DNA from: JBLNDG01 sp050261415
Lineage (GTDB): Bacteria > Bacillota > Clostridia > Lutisporales > Lutisporaceae
DNA: 33,798 bases
Reading direction: 5' to 3'
Assembly: GCA_050261415.1 (NCBI GenBank)
Contig: JBLNDG010000190.1
Span: forward strand, 1 to 33,798
The translations under genes were made by a program, and so were the position numbers. A model generated the notes under the pieces. That model saw only the letters and a list, made by a program, of their open reading frames with translations, was not told the DNA's origin and made no database searches. Shown in pieces: positions 16,108 through 23,875 of the stretch; positions within the stretch are counted from its first letter, which is position 1; every line of letters begins with the position of its first letter.

Positions 16108-16506
16108 ATGGAGCTGAAAAACGCAGTAGAACTTATATGGGAAAACAGAAAATATGCAACTGATGATCCGAATACTGTCATAAGCCACCTTAATGAAGAG
16201 GTAGCGGAATCGCTCAAAGCCCTCTTGAAAGGTGAAACGGACAAAGCTAAGAGGGAGCTTGAGGATGCACTTTCCTGCATTTTTATTGCTCTTAAAGTCA
16301 TGAATGTAGATATTGAAGAGGCCATAGAGCGGCAGATTGTTCAAATGAAGAAGCGCTATGACAAATTAATGATTTTTAAAAAAGACAAGGTCGAAATTTA
16401 TGTGGATGGAATTTTAAAAGGAGGATGGACAATCTGGAGTGACGACGACCTCAGGGAAGCCGAGAAAATTGCCAAGGAGTTCGGCTGCAAAGTAATTTAC
16501 AATTAA
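16108..16506 (+). CDS. MazG-like nucleotide pyrophosphohydrolase with C-terminal extension
   Basis: A 132-residue protein. Residues 1-88 fit the all-alpha MazG fold: the metal-binding E30-E31-x-x-E34 and E50-x-x-D53 pairs are present, so it may hydrolyse (d)NTPs to monophosphates. Residues about 94-132 form a separate small element (VEIYVDGILKGGWTIW, then a charged helix and FGCKVIYN), predicted strand-strand-helix-strand, not found in minimal MazG proteins. GGGGG lies seven bases before the ATG. It stands alone between two terminator-like hairpins. Substrate is unknown. Confidence 0.75.
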   Translation: MELKNAVELIWENRKYATDDPNTVISHLNEEVAESLKALLKGETDKAKRELEDALSCIFIALKVMNVDIEEAIERQIVQMKKRYDKLMIFKKDKVEIYVDGILKGGWTIWSDDDLREAEKIAKEFGCKVIYN

Positions 16507-16515
16507 AGAATTTAT

Positions 16516-16546
16516 ACGAAGCTTTAGTTTCATCTTGCAGCTTCGT
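16516..16546 (+). terminator. Hairpin downstream of the MazG-like gene
   Basis: ACGAAGCT (16516-16523) and AGCTTCGT (16539-16546) pair perfectly around a 15-base loop. No T-tract follows, so it may stabilise the mRNA end rather than terminate. Confidence 0.4.
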
Positions 16547-16658
16547 TGAAGTTAAGGCTTTATAATCAAGTATTTTATTTTTCATTCTGTCAATAATAAA
16601 AAATAAACAGATTCCAATGTATATGATTTATATGCAAAAATATTGACGGAGTGATATG

Positions 16659-17795
16659 ATGAGAAAAACAATTATCTTGCTTATAACGGTTATTCTGGTA
16701 ACAACATCAGGATTAACCGCCGTTTCGGTTAAAGGGGATACAACTGCACGTGCGGCTGTTATAATGGATGTAAAGACAGGACGTATCCTATATTCAAAGA
16801 ATATGAACGAGAAGCTGCCTATGGCAAGCACAACCAAAATAATGACCACCCTCGTAACAGTTGAAAGCGGAAAACTTAACGAAATTGTAAAAGTTAGCAG
16901 AAAAGCTTCCATAGTGGGGGGTTCGTCAATATATCTCAAAGAGGGAGAAAAACATTCTGTTGAAGATTTATTATATGGTGTAATGCTTAGGTCGGGGAAT
17001 GATGCAGCATATGCAGTAGCTGAACATGTAGGAGGCAGTGTAGAAAACTTTGTGGAAATGATGAATCGAAAAGCAACTGAAATCGGCGCAATGAACACAC
17101 ATTTTGCAAACCCCCACGGCTTGGATGCGGCAGGGCACTATACGACAGCCCATGACCTGGCTCTGATAACCAGCTATGCTTTAAGAAATCCCGAGTTTGC
17201 GAAAATTGTGAGCACTAAGAAAAAGAAAATAGAAGGACCCCCGAATGAGAACTGGGACAGGATGCTCGTCAACAAGAATAAAATGCTTTGGCAGTTTGAG
17301 GGGGGCGATGGCGTAAAAACCGGTTATACCGGGAAAGCCGGACGCTGCCTTGTATCATCTGCAACCAGGAATGGCATGCAGCTTGTATCCGTAGTACTTA
17401 ATTGCGGCCCAATGTGGAGCGATTCCGCAGTACTGCTGGAATATGGTTTCAAAAATTACAGCTACGAAAAGCTTGTAGACAGGAATGAAGTCTATAAAGT
17501 GGTTGAGGTAAAGAACGGTAAAGAAAAGTTAGTTCCCATAAAGCCTACGGAGGATTTCTCAATGCCTTTGAAGCAGGAGGAAAAAGATAAAGTAAAAATA
17601 TTGACCAATCTGAGCAGTAACGTAGAAGCACCATTGCGCAAAGGAGATCAGGCAGGCAAGCTTGAGGTCTACCTGGATAACAAGCTTGTAAAGGCTGTGC
17701 CTCTCCAATTTAATGACAGCATAGAATCCAGCAGCCCAATCTATTATTTTAAGAAAATAATGTTGGATTTTGTTACAGAAAAGGACTGGAATTAA
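16659..17795 (+). CDS. D-alanyl-D-alanine carboxypeptidase (peptidase S11, DacB type)
   Basis: A second S11 penicillin-binding protein, 378 residues from the ATG at 16659; the ATG at 16656 is also possible but only four bases from GGAG. A signal peptide covers about the first 25 residues. Counting from the ATG at 16656, the active-site motifs are S58-T-T-K61, S113-G-N115 and K221-T-G223. A beta-rich C-terminal domain and a weak hydrophobic tail (PIYYFKKIMLDFV) follow. Placement ahead of rluB matches Bacillus dacB-spmAB-rluB, where DacB sets spore cortex cross-linking, but spmA and spmB are missing. Whether this is the cortex enzyme or a vegetative one cannot be decided here. Confidence 0.9.
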   Translation: MRKTIILLITVILVTTSGLTAVSVKGDTTARAAVIMDVKTGRILYSKNMNEKLPMASTTKIMTTLVTVESGKLNEIVKVSRKASIVGGSSIYLKEGEKHSVEDLLYGVMLRSGNDAAYAVAEHVGGSVENFVEMMNRKATEIGAMNTHFANPHGLDAAGHYTTAHDLALITSYALRNPEFAKIVSTKKKKIEGPPNENWDRMLVNKNKMLWQFEGGDGVKTGYTGKAGRCLVSSATRNGMQLVSVVLNCGPMWSDSAVLLEYGFKNYSYEKLVDRNEVYKVVEVKNGKEKLVPIKPTEDFSMPLKQEEKDKVKILTNLSSNVEAPLRKGDQAGKLEVYLDNKLVKAVPLQFNDSIESSSPIYYFKKIMLDFVTEKDWN

Positions 17796-17834
17796 GCTTA
17801 ACAAAACTCTATATATGAAAGAGCAGGGGGAAAT

Positions 17835-18590
17835 ATGCTGGAGCGTCTTCAAAAGGTTATGTCCGAATTTGGAGTTGCATCAAGAAGAAAGTGTGAGGAG
17901 CTTATACTTGAAGGCAGGGTAAAAGTAAACGGAATAACTGTTGCTGAGCTTGGTGCAAAGGTAGATAAACAAAAAGATATAATAGAGCTCGATGGTAAAG
18001 TCATAAAGCAAAGCAATGAAAAAATTTATATTTTGCTGAATAAGCCCATCGGATATATTACAAGCGTCAGGGACCAGTTCGGAAGGCCAACAGTACTTGA
18101 TTTGGTCCAGGGAGTTAAGGAAAGGGTATACCCGGTGGGCCGTCTTGATTACGATACTGAAGGACTTATCATACTGACCAATGATGGAGAACTGACCTAC
18201 AGAATAACACACCCAAAGCATAATATTGACAAGACATACAGGGCACTTCTCCGCGGTAAAACCGGGAAAGCCGATGTTGAAGCCTTCATGAAGGGTATTG
18301 CCGTTGAGGACTACATAACTTCCCCTGCAAGGCTGGAGCTGATTAAATACATAAATGGCGATAGTCTTGTCAACATTACGATACATGAGGGAAAGAACAG
18401 ACAGGTCAGAAAGATGTGCCGGGAAATCGGACATGAAGTAATCAAACTTAAGAGGATCAGTATAGGTAAAATTACACTGGGGAACCTGCAAAAGGGCACC
18501 TGGCGTCATTTGAACGATGAGGAAGTCAGATATCTTCAATATTTGGGGGGTATTTCACATGATACAGATCAGAAAGGCAGCCGCTTATGA
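17835..18590 (+). CDS. rluB: 23S rRNA pseudouridine synthase RluB family
   Basis: A 251-residue RsuA/RluB-type enzyme that isomerises a specific uridine in 23S rRNA. An N-terminal S4 RNA-binding domain (MLERLQKVMSEFGVASRRKCE to about 60) precedes the catalytic domain with GRLDYDTEGLIILTNDGEL, catalytic Asp D105. The block HEGKNRQVRKMCREIGHEV is also family-typical. AGGGGG precedes the ATG. The C-terminal 32 bases overlap the GNAT gene in another frame. RsuA is less likely given Firmicute gene order. Confidence 0.93.
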   Translation: MLERLQKVMSEFGVASRRKCEELILEGRVKVNGITVAELGAKVDKQKDIIELDGKVIKQSNEKIYILLNKPIGYITSVRDQFGRPTVLDLVQGVKERVYPVGRLDYDTEGLIILTNDGELTYRITHPKHNIDKTYRALLRGKTGKADVEAFMKGIAVEDYITSPARLELIKYINGDSLVNITIHEGKNRQVRKMCREIGHEVIKLKRISIGKITLGNLQKGTWRHLNDEEVRYLQYLGGISHDTDQKGSRL

Positions 18591-18999
18591 TATTGAGTTT
18601 ATTACAGACACACTGTCAGGGTCCAGGCAGCCTGGAGACAAACTGCTTTCCAACCTGGAGCATTTTCTTATATGCGAATCCGGCAGGGTAAAATGCGGCT
18701 GCGGCTGTGTAAGAACAATACGAGATATATGCGTTATAAATTGGCTTATTGTAACAAAGGATAATAGAGGACAGAAGCTTGGCAGTGCCATATTAAAGGC
18801 ACTGCTTAATATTGCGGATTTAAGCGGAGCTAAAGTGGCATATGCCCCTGCATTCTGTGAAGGCTTCCTGAAGAGCCTTAAATTTACAAAGTCTGAAAAG
18901 GAAGCTGTTCCTGAGTTTACTGCAGTTTTTGGTCCCTATGATTGCAGCAATTGGTTTGAGGTTTCCCTGGAGGGATATTTTAAGTCATGTTCTCAATAG
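18559..18999 (+). CDS. GNAT family N-acetyltransferase
   Basis: A 146-residue acetyltransferase fold. The acetyl-CoA loop is seen in NRGQKLGSAILKALL (about 71-85), preceded by the beta4 strand INWLIVTKD. A Cys cluster (KCGCGCV) near residue 46 is unusual and replaces the common hydrophobic strand there. The substrate is unknown. The start is the ATG at 18559, eight bases after GGGGGG (18545-18550); an upstream ATG at 18517 has no such site. It overlaps rluB by 32 bases, so the two are probably coupled. Confidence 0.8.
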   Translation: MIQIRKAAAYDIEFITDTLSGSRQPGDKLLSNLEHFLICESGRVKCGCGCVRTIRDICVINWLIVTKDNRGQKLGSAILKALLNIADLSGAKVAYAPAFCEGFLKSLKFTKSEKEAVPEFTAVFGPYDCSNWFEVSLEGYFKSCSQ

Positions 19000-19000
19000 A

Positions 19001-19025
19001 TTTTTTAGCATTATATGCTAAAAAA
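19001..19025. terminator. AT-rich inverted repeat after the GNAT gene
   Basis: TTTTTTAGCA (19001-19010) pairs with TGCTAAAAAA (19016-19025) around TTATA. The core is AT-only except for one GC pair set, so it is a weak, possibly bidirectional, terminator. Confidence 0.35.
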
Positions 19026-19128
19026 ATATATATTTTTCTTTCTAAATATGTTATATATAGAATAATAAGCTAAACTGTAAAAATATTTATTTCAGGCATA
19101 TATGATATGATTGGAGGTAAAATTTTTC

Positions 19129-20526
19129 ATGGCAAAAGTAAAAATTACCGAAACTGTTTTGAGAGATGGTCATCAATCGCTTATAGCAACAAGAATGAGG
19201 ACGGAAGAAATGCTTCCTATTCTTGATGTCATGGATAAAGTTGGCTATCATTCATTGGAAATGTGGGGAGGAGCAACTTTTGACTCGTGTCTGAGATTTT
19301 TGGATGAAGATCCATGGGAAAGACTGCGGGCAATCAAGTCAAGGCTTAAAAATACAAAGCTTCAGATGCTTCTGCGCGGTCAGAACATACTTGGTTATAA
19401 AAACTACGCCGACGATGTAGTTGAAGAATTTGTCAGGCTTTCGATAAAGAACGGCATTGATATTATAAGAATATTTGATGCTCTTAATGACCTCAGAAAT
19501 ATCGGAACTGCGGTAAAGGCTACCAAAAAGTACGGCGGACATGCCCAAGGCACGGTTGTATATACGATTAGCCCTGTTCACAATATCGACTTGTACGTAA
19601 ATCTTGCAAAAACTGTTCAGGATATGGGCTGCGATTCACTCTGCATCAAGGATATGTCGGGTATACTCACACCCTACTACGGATACGAGCTTATAAAAGC
19701 GCTTAAAAAGCATATAACAATACCGATACAGCTTCATACACACTTTACCAGCGGTATGACTGATATGACCTACCTGAAGGCAATAGAAGCCGGCGTCGAC
19801 ATAATAGATACCGCTATATCACCTTTCGGATTGGGTACCTCTCAGCCGCCTACAGAACCGATTGTAGCAACATTAAAAGATACCGAGTTCGATACAGGAC
19901 TTGATCTTGAATTGCTGGGTCAAATTTCAGAGCATTTCAAGAAAATCAGGGAAAAATATATTGCCAACGGAATTTTGAATACCAACGTTTTCAACGTAGA
20001 TACCAATGTGCTTTCATACCAGGTGCCGGGTGGAATGCTTTCAAACCTTATGTCCCAGCTGGCAGCCCAGAATGCTATGGATAAATACAATGAGGTATTG
20101 AAGGAAGTACCAAGAGTAAGGGAAGACCTGGGATATCCGCCTCTTGTTACACCATCAAGCCAGTTCGTTGGCACACAGTCAGTTTTCAATGTGCTGGCAG
20201 GCAGCAGATATAAAATGATACCAAATGAAATAAAGGACTATGTAAGAGGCAAGTATGGAAAGCCCAGTGTACCGATTGCAGAAGATATAAAGAAGACAAT
20301 AATAGGCGATGAGGAAGTTATAACCTGCAGACCTGCTGATTTGATATCTCCGCAGTTGGATTCCGTAAAGCAGGAAATGAAGGAATTCTATGAACAGGAA
20401 GAGGATGTACTCAGCTATGCTCTGTTCCCGCAGGTTGCACTGAAGTTCTTCAAGGACAGACAGGCAAAGAAATATGGTATAGACAGCAGCCTGGCAGACA
20501 AGGTTGACAAGACCTATCCGGTATAA
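19129..20526 (+). CDS. oadA: Carboxyltransferase subunit (oxaloacetate decarboxylase alpha / pyruvate carboxylase B type)
   Basis: A 465-residue TIM-barrel carboxyltransferase that moves CO2 between biotin and pyruvate/oxaloacetate. TVLRDGHQSL (about 9-18), the metal-binding LHTHFTSGMTDM and PGGMLSNLMSQL are diagnostic, followed by the PYC_OADA conserved C-terminal region. There is no biotin-attachment domain with an MKM-type lysine, so a separate biotin carrier must partner it, and none is nearby. Transcarboxylase 5S-type function is equally possible. The start is the ATG at 19129, nine bases after GGAGG; a TTG at 19111 falls on that site. It is flanked by a minus-strand gene, so it is monocistronic here. 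Confidence 0.88.
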   Translation: MAKVKITETVLRDGHQSLIATRMRTEEMLPILDVMDKVGYHSLEMWGGATFDSCLRFLDEDPWERLRAIKSRLKNTKLQMLLRGQNILGYKNYADDVVEEFVRLSIKNGIDIIRIFDALNDLRNIGTAVKATKKYGGHAQGTVVYTISPVHNIDLYVNLAKTVQDMGCDSLCIKDMSGILTPYYGYELIKALKKHITIPIQLHTHFTSGMTDMTYLKAIEAGVDIIDTAISPFGLGTSQPPTEPIVATLKDTEFDTGLDLELLGQISEHFKKIREKYIANGILNTNVFNVDTNVLSYQVPGGMLSNLMSQLAAQNAMDKYNEVLKEVPRVREDLGYPPLVTPSSQFVGTQSVFNVLAGSRYKMIPNEIKDYVRGKYGKPSVPIAEDIKKTIIGDEEVITCRPADLISPQLDSVKQEMKEFYEQEEDVLSYALFPQVALKFFKDRQAKKYGIDSSLADKVDKTYPV

Positions 20527-20542
20527 ACACGTAACCACAAAA

Positions 20543-20584
20543 AATGGTATGCATGGGAGACTTTTGTCTGCTGTACATACCATT
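20543..20584. terminator. Hairpin between convergent genes; first copy of a recurring palindrome
   Basis: AATGGTATG (20543-20551) pairs with CATACCATT (20576-20584), with an inner AGAC/GTCT stem (loop TTTT). On the minus strand the stem is followed by a T-tract (complement of the A-run at 20538-20544), so it should terminate the minus-strand gene; no T-tract follows on the + strand. The same arms recur at 26240-26283. Confidence 0.6.
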
Positions 20585-20596
20585 ACTTATATCACC

Positions 20597-21235
20597 TCAG
20601 CAGTGCTTGTGCACGTATACATAGTTGTCCCGGTTTGAATAGAATTTTATCACCTTGACTCTGGAATTGTCCTCTATTTTCTTGCCGCATTTAAGACATA
20701 CAAAATTGCTTTTATACAAGATATCATAGTAAACATCAACCTTGATATTGCTGTACTTGTTCCAGCTTTTCCACCCGGTCTTGCACAGCTTAAGGCGGTT
20801 GTCATAATCGGCATAGACCCATTTCAATAACCTGTGAAAATGGAAGGGGTACTTCGTATATGAGAGGAACTCTTTCGGCAATCCCAGTGAAATCGTGTAC
20901 TCTTCAAAGGTTTTTTCAATTAATGACTGCAAGGGCTCTTCGATTTTTGTATCGTGATAATTGTATTTGTTTTGCTTCAAGTAGTTCCTTGCATCCTCGA
21001 ACATGTACCCCCTGCATATGAAAATATTTTCCCTTTTCCCTACTTTCAGCTTTTCAAAGGCATTTTTTATAATATCTGTTGTATAATAAATATACAGCTT
21101 ATTTCTAAAGTTAGCCTCGTTAAATAGTTTGACCGGTATTATCTCGTAGTAGAAATCTTTTGTTTCTTTCCGTAAAACCCCTATGCAGGTGCCGCCAACC
21201 AGGCTTCCGCTTCCTGCATCATCAATTTGAATCAT
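20597..21235 (-). CDS. Hypothetical protein with C-terminal Cys/His zinc-like cluster
   Basis: A 212-residue protein I do not recognise. It starts with a strand-like MIQIDDAGSGSLVGGTCIGVL whose acidic D5-D6 and Gly-rich turn recall the first strand of RNase H-fold nucleases, then alternates strands and helices to about 120, with E99-E100 on a helix. The middle is basic and aromatic. The C-terminus holds C180-x-x-C183 and H209-x-H211-C212, a likely zinc knuckle ending on the last residue. AGGTGAT precedes the ATG. It is the only long minus-strand gene here. An RNA or DNA role is guessed from fold impression and the zinc site only. Confidence 0.75.
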   Translation of the reverse strand: MIQIDDAGSGSLVGGTCIGVLRKETKDFYYEIIPVKLFNEANFRNKLYIYYTTDIIKNAFEKLKVGKRENIFICRGYMFEDARNYLKQNKYNYHDTKIEEPLQSLIEKTFEEYTISLGLPKEFLSYTKYPFHFHRLLKWVYADYDNRLKLCKTGWKSWNKYSNIKVDVYYDILYKSNFVCLKCGKKIEDNSRVKVIKFYSNRDNYVYVHKHC

Positions 21236-21367
21236 TATATCACCTGCGCAACAATTGATGAGATACCACGAACATTAACTATTATGTACATTTAAATTCA
21301 ATAATAGTCCCGGCTGCCAAACTTTTTAATTAAAACATCCTGAATCGGCGAAATGGAGGTATTACTT

Positions 21368-22135
21368 TTGAACATACTAATATCAAATGATGACGGAATT
21401 TATTCAAATGGGTTATATGAGCTGGCAAAAGCATTGTCAAGTATCGGAAAAGTATCAGTAGTTGCTCCGGATAAGGAACAAAGCGCAATCGGCCATGCAA
21501 TTACAATGCACCAGCCTTTGAGATGCAAGAAAATAAAAATGCTTGACCTTGATGCAGATGCATGGTGGGTGAACGGAACCCCTGCAGATTGCATCAAGCT
21601 TGGTATAGAATCACTTTTGAAGACCAGACCTGACCTGATAGTATCGGGAATCAACAACGGTGAAAATCTCGGCACTGATATCATATACTCCGGCACTGTA
21701 TCGGCAGCAATTGAAGGTTCCATATTCAATATACCTGCTATTGCCGTATCCTATGCAAAGCACGGGGAAACCGGCTTCTCAAGGCCTGCCGCGTATGCCC
21801 TTGATATCATAAAGCAGGTTATAGAAAAAGGGATACCAAAAGGTACAGTAATTAATGTCAATATTCCCAACCTGGAAAAGTCCGAGAACATAAATGGCGT
21901 TAAGATTACAAAGCTTGGCGTTAAGAAATACAGGAATAATTTTGAGGAGAGAAAGGATCCCAGGGGCAACAGCTATTACTGGCTTGCAGGAGAACTGGTA
22001 GAAGAAGATATTCCGGAGGATAGCGACATTTATGCAATCAGGAAGGGCTATATATCAATAACACCGATTAATATTGACCTTACAGGCTTTGAATACATAG
22101 ATAAACTTAAGAAGTGGAATTTAACCGTCAGGTGA
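21368..22135 (+). CDS. surE: 5'/3'-nucleotidase SurE
   Basis: A 255-residue metal-dependent phosphatase that dephosphorylates nucleoside 5'- and 3'-monophosphates. The start NILISNDDG (metal-binding D8-D9), SAIGHAIT, WWVNGTPADC and the IYSGTVSAAIEG block are all standard. I start at TTG 21368, eight bases after GGAGG (21355-21359), which gives the conserved short N-terminus; the ATG at 21353 overlaps that ribosome site. It could release nucleosides for the phosphorylases elsewhere in the window, but they are not in one operon. A YpmA-like gene follows 15 bases later. Confidence 0.94.
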   Translation: MNILISNDDGIYSNGLYELAKALSSIGKVSVVAPDKEQSAIGHAITMHQPLRCKKIKMLDLDADAWWVNGTPADCIKLGIESLLKTRPDLIVSGINNGENLGTDIIYSGTVSAAIEGSIFNIPAIAVSYAKHGETGFSRPAAYALDIIKQVIEKGIPKGTVINVNIPNLEKSENINGVKITKLGVKKYRNNFEERKDPRGNSYYWLAGELVEEDIPEDSDIYAIRKGYISITPINIDLTGFEYIDKLKKWNLTVR

Positions 22136-22150
22136 TGAGGAAGGAGAAAT

Positions 22151-22315
22151 ATGAGTGAGGAAAAACTTAAACTCAAAGCGATAAAAGAATTCAATGCAAG
22201 TGATGACCTCTACCAGGTCGTTGACTTCCTGAACAAGTCACTAAAGGATAAGAACCTTATATTCGGAATAAAAAAGCAGGGAGACAAGCAGCTTATTATG
22301 ATTTATGAAACTTAA
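22151..22315 (+). CDS. YpmA-like small protein (DUF4264)
   Basis: A 54-residue ORF with AAGGAGAAAT directly before its ATG and a terminator directly after its stop. The core DDLYQVVDFLNKSLKDKNLIFGI (residues 19-40) resembles the short Firmicute family DUF4264/YpmA, whose function is unknown. Predicted layout is helix then two strands. It follows surE at 15 bases and is very likely co-transcribed. The family call is from memory of the conserved LYxVVxFLN-LK-LIFG pattern. Confidence 0.75.
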   Translation: MSEEKLKLKAIKEFNASDDLYQVVDFLNKSLKDKNLIFGIKKQGDKQLIMIYET

Positions 22316-22339
22316 GGGTATCAACCCTTTTGTTTTTTT
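22314..22339 (+). terminator. Intrinsic terminator after the YpmA-like gene
   Basis: AAGGGT (22314-22319), loop ATCA, ACCCTT (22324-22329), then TTGTTTTTTT. The stem begins inside the stop codon. Confidence 0.85.
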
Positions 22340-22395
22340 ATGTCTGGAAATTGTGAGGGAAAATAACAATATTTTAATATATGTTAATTTACATA

Positions 22396-22424
22396 TTGCA
22401 ATACCTGAGTTTATAATATATACT
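22396..22424 (+). promoter_or_regulatory. Sigma-A promoter of the kor operon
   Basis: TTGCAA (22396-22401), a 17-base spacer and TATACT (22419-22424). The predicted transcript start near 22431 leaves a leader of about 85 bases, which contains a small inverted repeat TTTCA/TGAAA around 22463-22477. The upstream stretch from 22340 is AT-rich with no gene. Confidence 0.6.
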
Positions 22425-22517
22425 AAAAATTGAAGGGAAAATTGCAGATTTAATATTTTTGTTTCAAAATATGAAATAAAAGTTGCATTATCTCAATTAA
22501 CATTGGAGGTCGGGAAT

Positions 22518-22757
22518 ATGGTAAAAAAAGACAGGAAAGCAGGAGAAATAGATAACGGTAAGTTAATAATCAATCCTGCATGGTGCAAAGGCTGCGGTAT
22601 ATGTGTAGCTTTCTGCCCAACAAAAACTCTAGCACTTGAAAACGACAAAATCAAAATTGCCGACATAGACAAGTGCACACAATGCGGGTTATGTGAACTC
22701 AGATGTCCTGATTATGCAATTTATTTGGGGAGGAAAAACAATGAAAAGCAAGGTTAG
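22518..22757 (+). CDS. korD: 2-oxoacid:ferredoxin oxidoreductase, delta subunit (2[4Fe-4S] ferredoxin)
   Basis: A 79-residue electron carrier with two complete iron-sulfur motifs, CKGCGICVAFCP and CTQCGLCELRCP, carrying electrons from the TPP site to ferredoxin. The start is ATG 22518, eight bases after GGAGG; a TTG at 22503 overlaps that site. Its end overlaps the alpha-subunit gene by 17 bases. It belongs to a four-gene oxidoreductase operon. The substrate (2-oxoglutarate or branched-chain 2-oxoacids) cannot be fixed from this subunit. Confidence 0.92.
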   Translation: MVKKDRKAGEIDNGKLIINPAWCKGCGICVAFCPTKTLALENDKIKIADIDKCTQCGLCELRCPDYAIYLGRKNNEKQG

Positions 22758-23874
22758 GTTAATGCAAGGAAATGAAGCTTGTGTTGAAGGTGCTTTAGCT
22801 GCCGGAATGAGATTCTATGCAGGATATCCTATAACTCCTTCAACTGAAATAGCAGAATTATCCGCAGAGAAGCTTCCGCTATACGGCGGAAAGTTCATTC
22901 AGATGGAAGATGAAATCGGTAGTATGGCTGCAGTCATCGGTGCATCATTAACAGGCCTGAAAAGCATGACAGCAACCAGCGGCCCGGGTTTTTCACTTAA
23001 GCAGGAGAACATAGGGTATGCAAGTATTTCAGAAGTTCCATGCGTAATTGTAAATGTTCAAAGAGGAGGCCCAAGTACCGGACTGCCTACATCACCAGCG
23101 CAGGGAGAAGTAATGCAGGCTCGCTGGGGAACTCACGGTGATCATCCTATAATTGCCATTACACCGTCTTCAGTTAGGGAAACCTTTGATTTGGCGGTTA
23201 GAGCCTTTAATTTGTCCGAGAAATACAGGGTTCCTGTAATACTTCTCATGGATGAAGTAATAGCTCATATGAGAGAAAAAGTACAATTGCCTGACCCTTC
23301 AGAAATAGAAATAATAAACAGGAAAAGACCGACTTGCAGCAGCGAAGATTACTTACCATACAAACCGGAAGGTGATTTAATACCTTCGATGGCAGATTTC
23401 GGTACCGGATACAGATATCACGTTACAGGTCTTTCTCATGACGAGACCGGTTTCCCAAGCAACAGCACTGCAGTAGCAGACAAACTCATAAGAAGACTGA
23501 ATGCTAAAATTGAATTACATAAAGATGATATTATAGATTGGGAAGAAGAAAACATCGATGATGCTGATATATTGATACTTTCCTATGGTTGTGTTGCAAG
23601 GGCAGCAAAATCAGCAGTGAAAACACTAAGAAGCAAAGGAGTCAAGGTAGGCTTCTTCAGGCCTATTTCCATTTGGCCGTTCCCGGAAAAGAGGCTCAAG
23701 GAGCTTGCATCAAAGGTAAAAACAATAATAGTTCCCGAAATGAACCTTGGACAGCTTGTACTTGAAGTTGAAAGAATATGCAATAACATTACAAAGATAG
23801 AAAGAGTCAATAAGGTCAACGGTGAAATAATATATCCTGAGGAAATAATCAGAAAGGTAGAGGAGGTGCTCTAA
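22741..23874 (+). CDS. korA: 2-oxoacid:ferredoxin oxidoreductase, alpha subunit
   Basis: A 377-residue subunit of the enzyme that oxidatively decarboxylates 2-oxoacids to acyl-CoA, reducing ferredoxin. GYPITPSTEIAE (about 27-38), QMEDEIGSMAAVIGAS and ATSGPGFSLKQE are hallmark pyrimidine-binding-domain blocks. GVKVGFFRPISIWPFPEK lies in the domain II region. The start is ATG 22741 with GGGGAGG upstream, inside the ferredoxin gene. The separate alpha, beta, gamma and delta subunits fit the KOR/VOR class, not the fused pyruvate enzyme. Confidence 0.93.
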   Translation: MKSKVRLMQGNEACVEGALAAGMRFYAGYPITPSTEIAELSAEKLPLYGGKFIQMEDEIGSMAAVIGASLTGLKSMTATSGPGFSLKQENIGYASISEVPCVIVNVQRGGPSTGLPTSPAQGEVMQARWGTHGDHPIIAITPSSVRETFDLAVRAFNLSEKYRVPVILLMDEVIAHMREKVQLPDPSEIEIINRKRPTCSSEDYLPYKPEGDLIPSMADFGTGYRYHVTGLSHDETGFPSNSTAVADKLIRRLNAKIELHKDDIIDWEEENIDDADILILSYGCVARAAKSAVKTLRSKGVKVGFFRPISIWPFPEKRLKELASKVKTIIVPEMNLGQLVLEVERICNNITKIERVNKVNGEIIYPEEIIRKVEEVL

Positions 23875-23875
23875 C

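Noticed and set aside
17880..18539. 219-codon open frame antisense to rluB
   Set aside because: It lies entirely within a well-supported gene, has no ribosome site, and the translation is Cys/Tyr/Phe-rich as expected from an antisense frame.
19111..19128. Upstream TTG start for the carboxyltransferase, and similar TTG starts at 14847 and 22503
   Set aside because: In each case the TTG is part of the TTGGAGG ribosome site for the ATG 15-18 bases later.
22350..22370. Rex-like site TTGTGA...TAACAA upstream of the kor promoter
   Set aside because: The half-sites are 19 bases end to end rather than 18 and only partly symmetric. A redox link would be attractive but the match is too poor.
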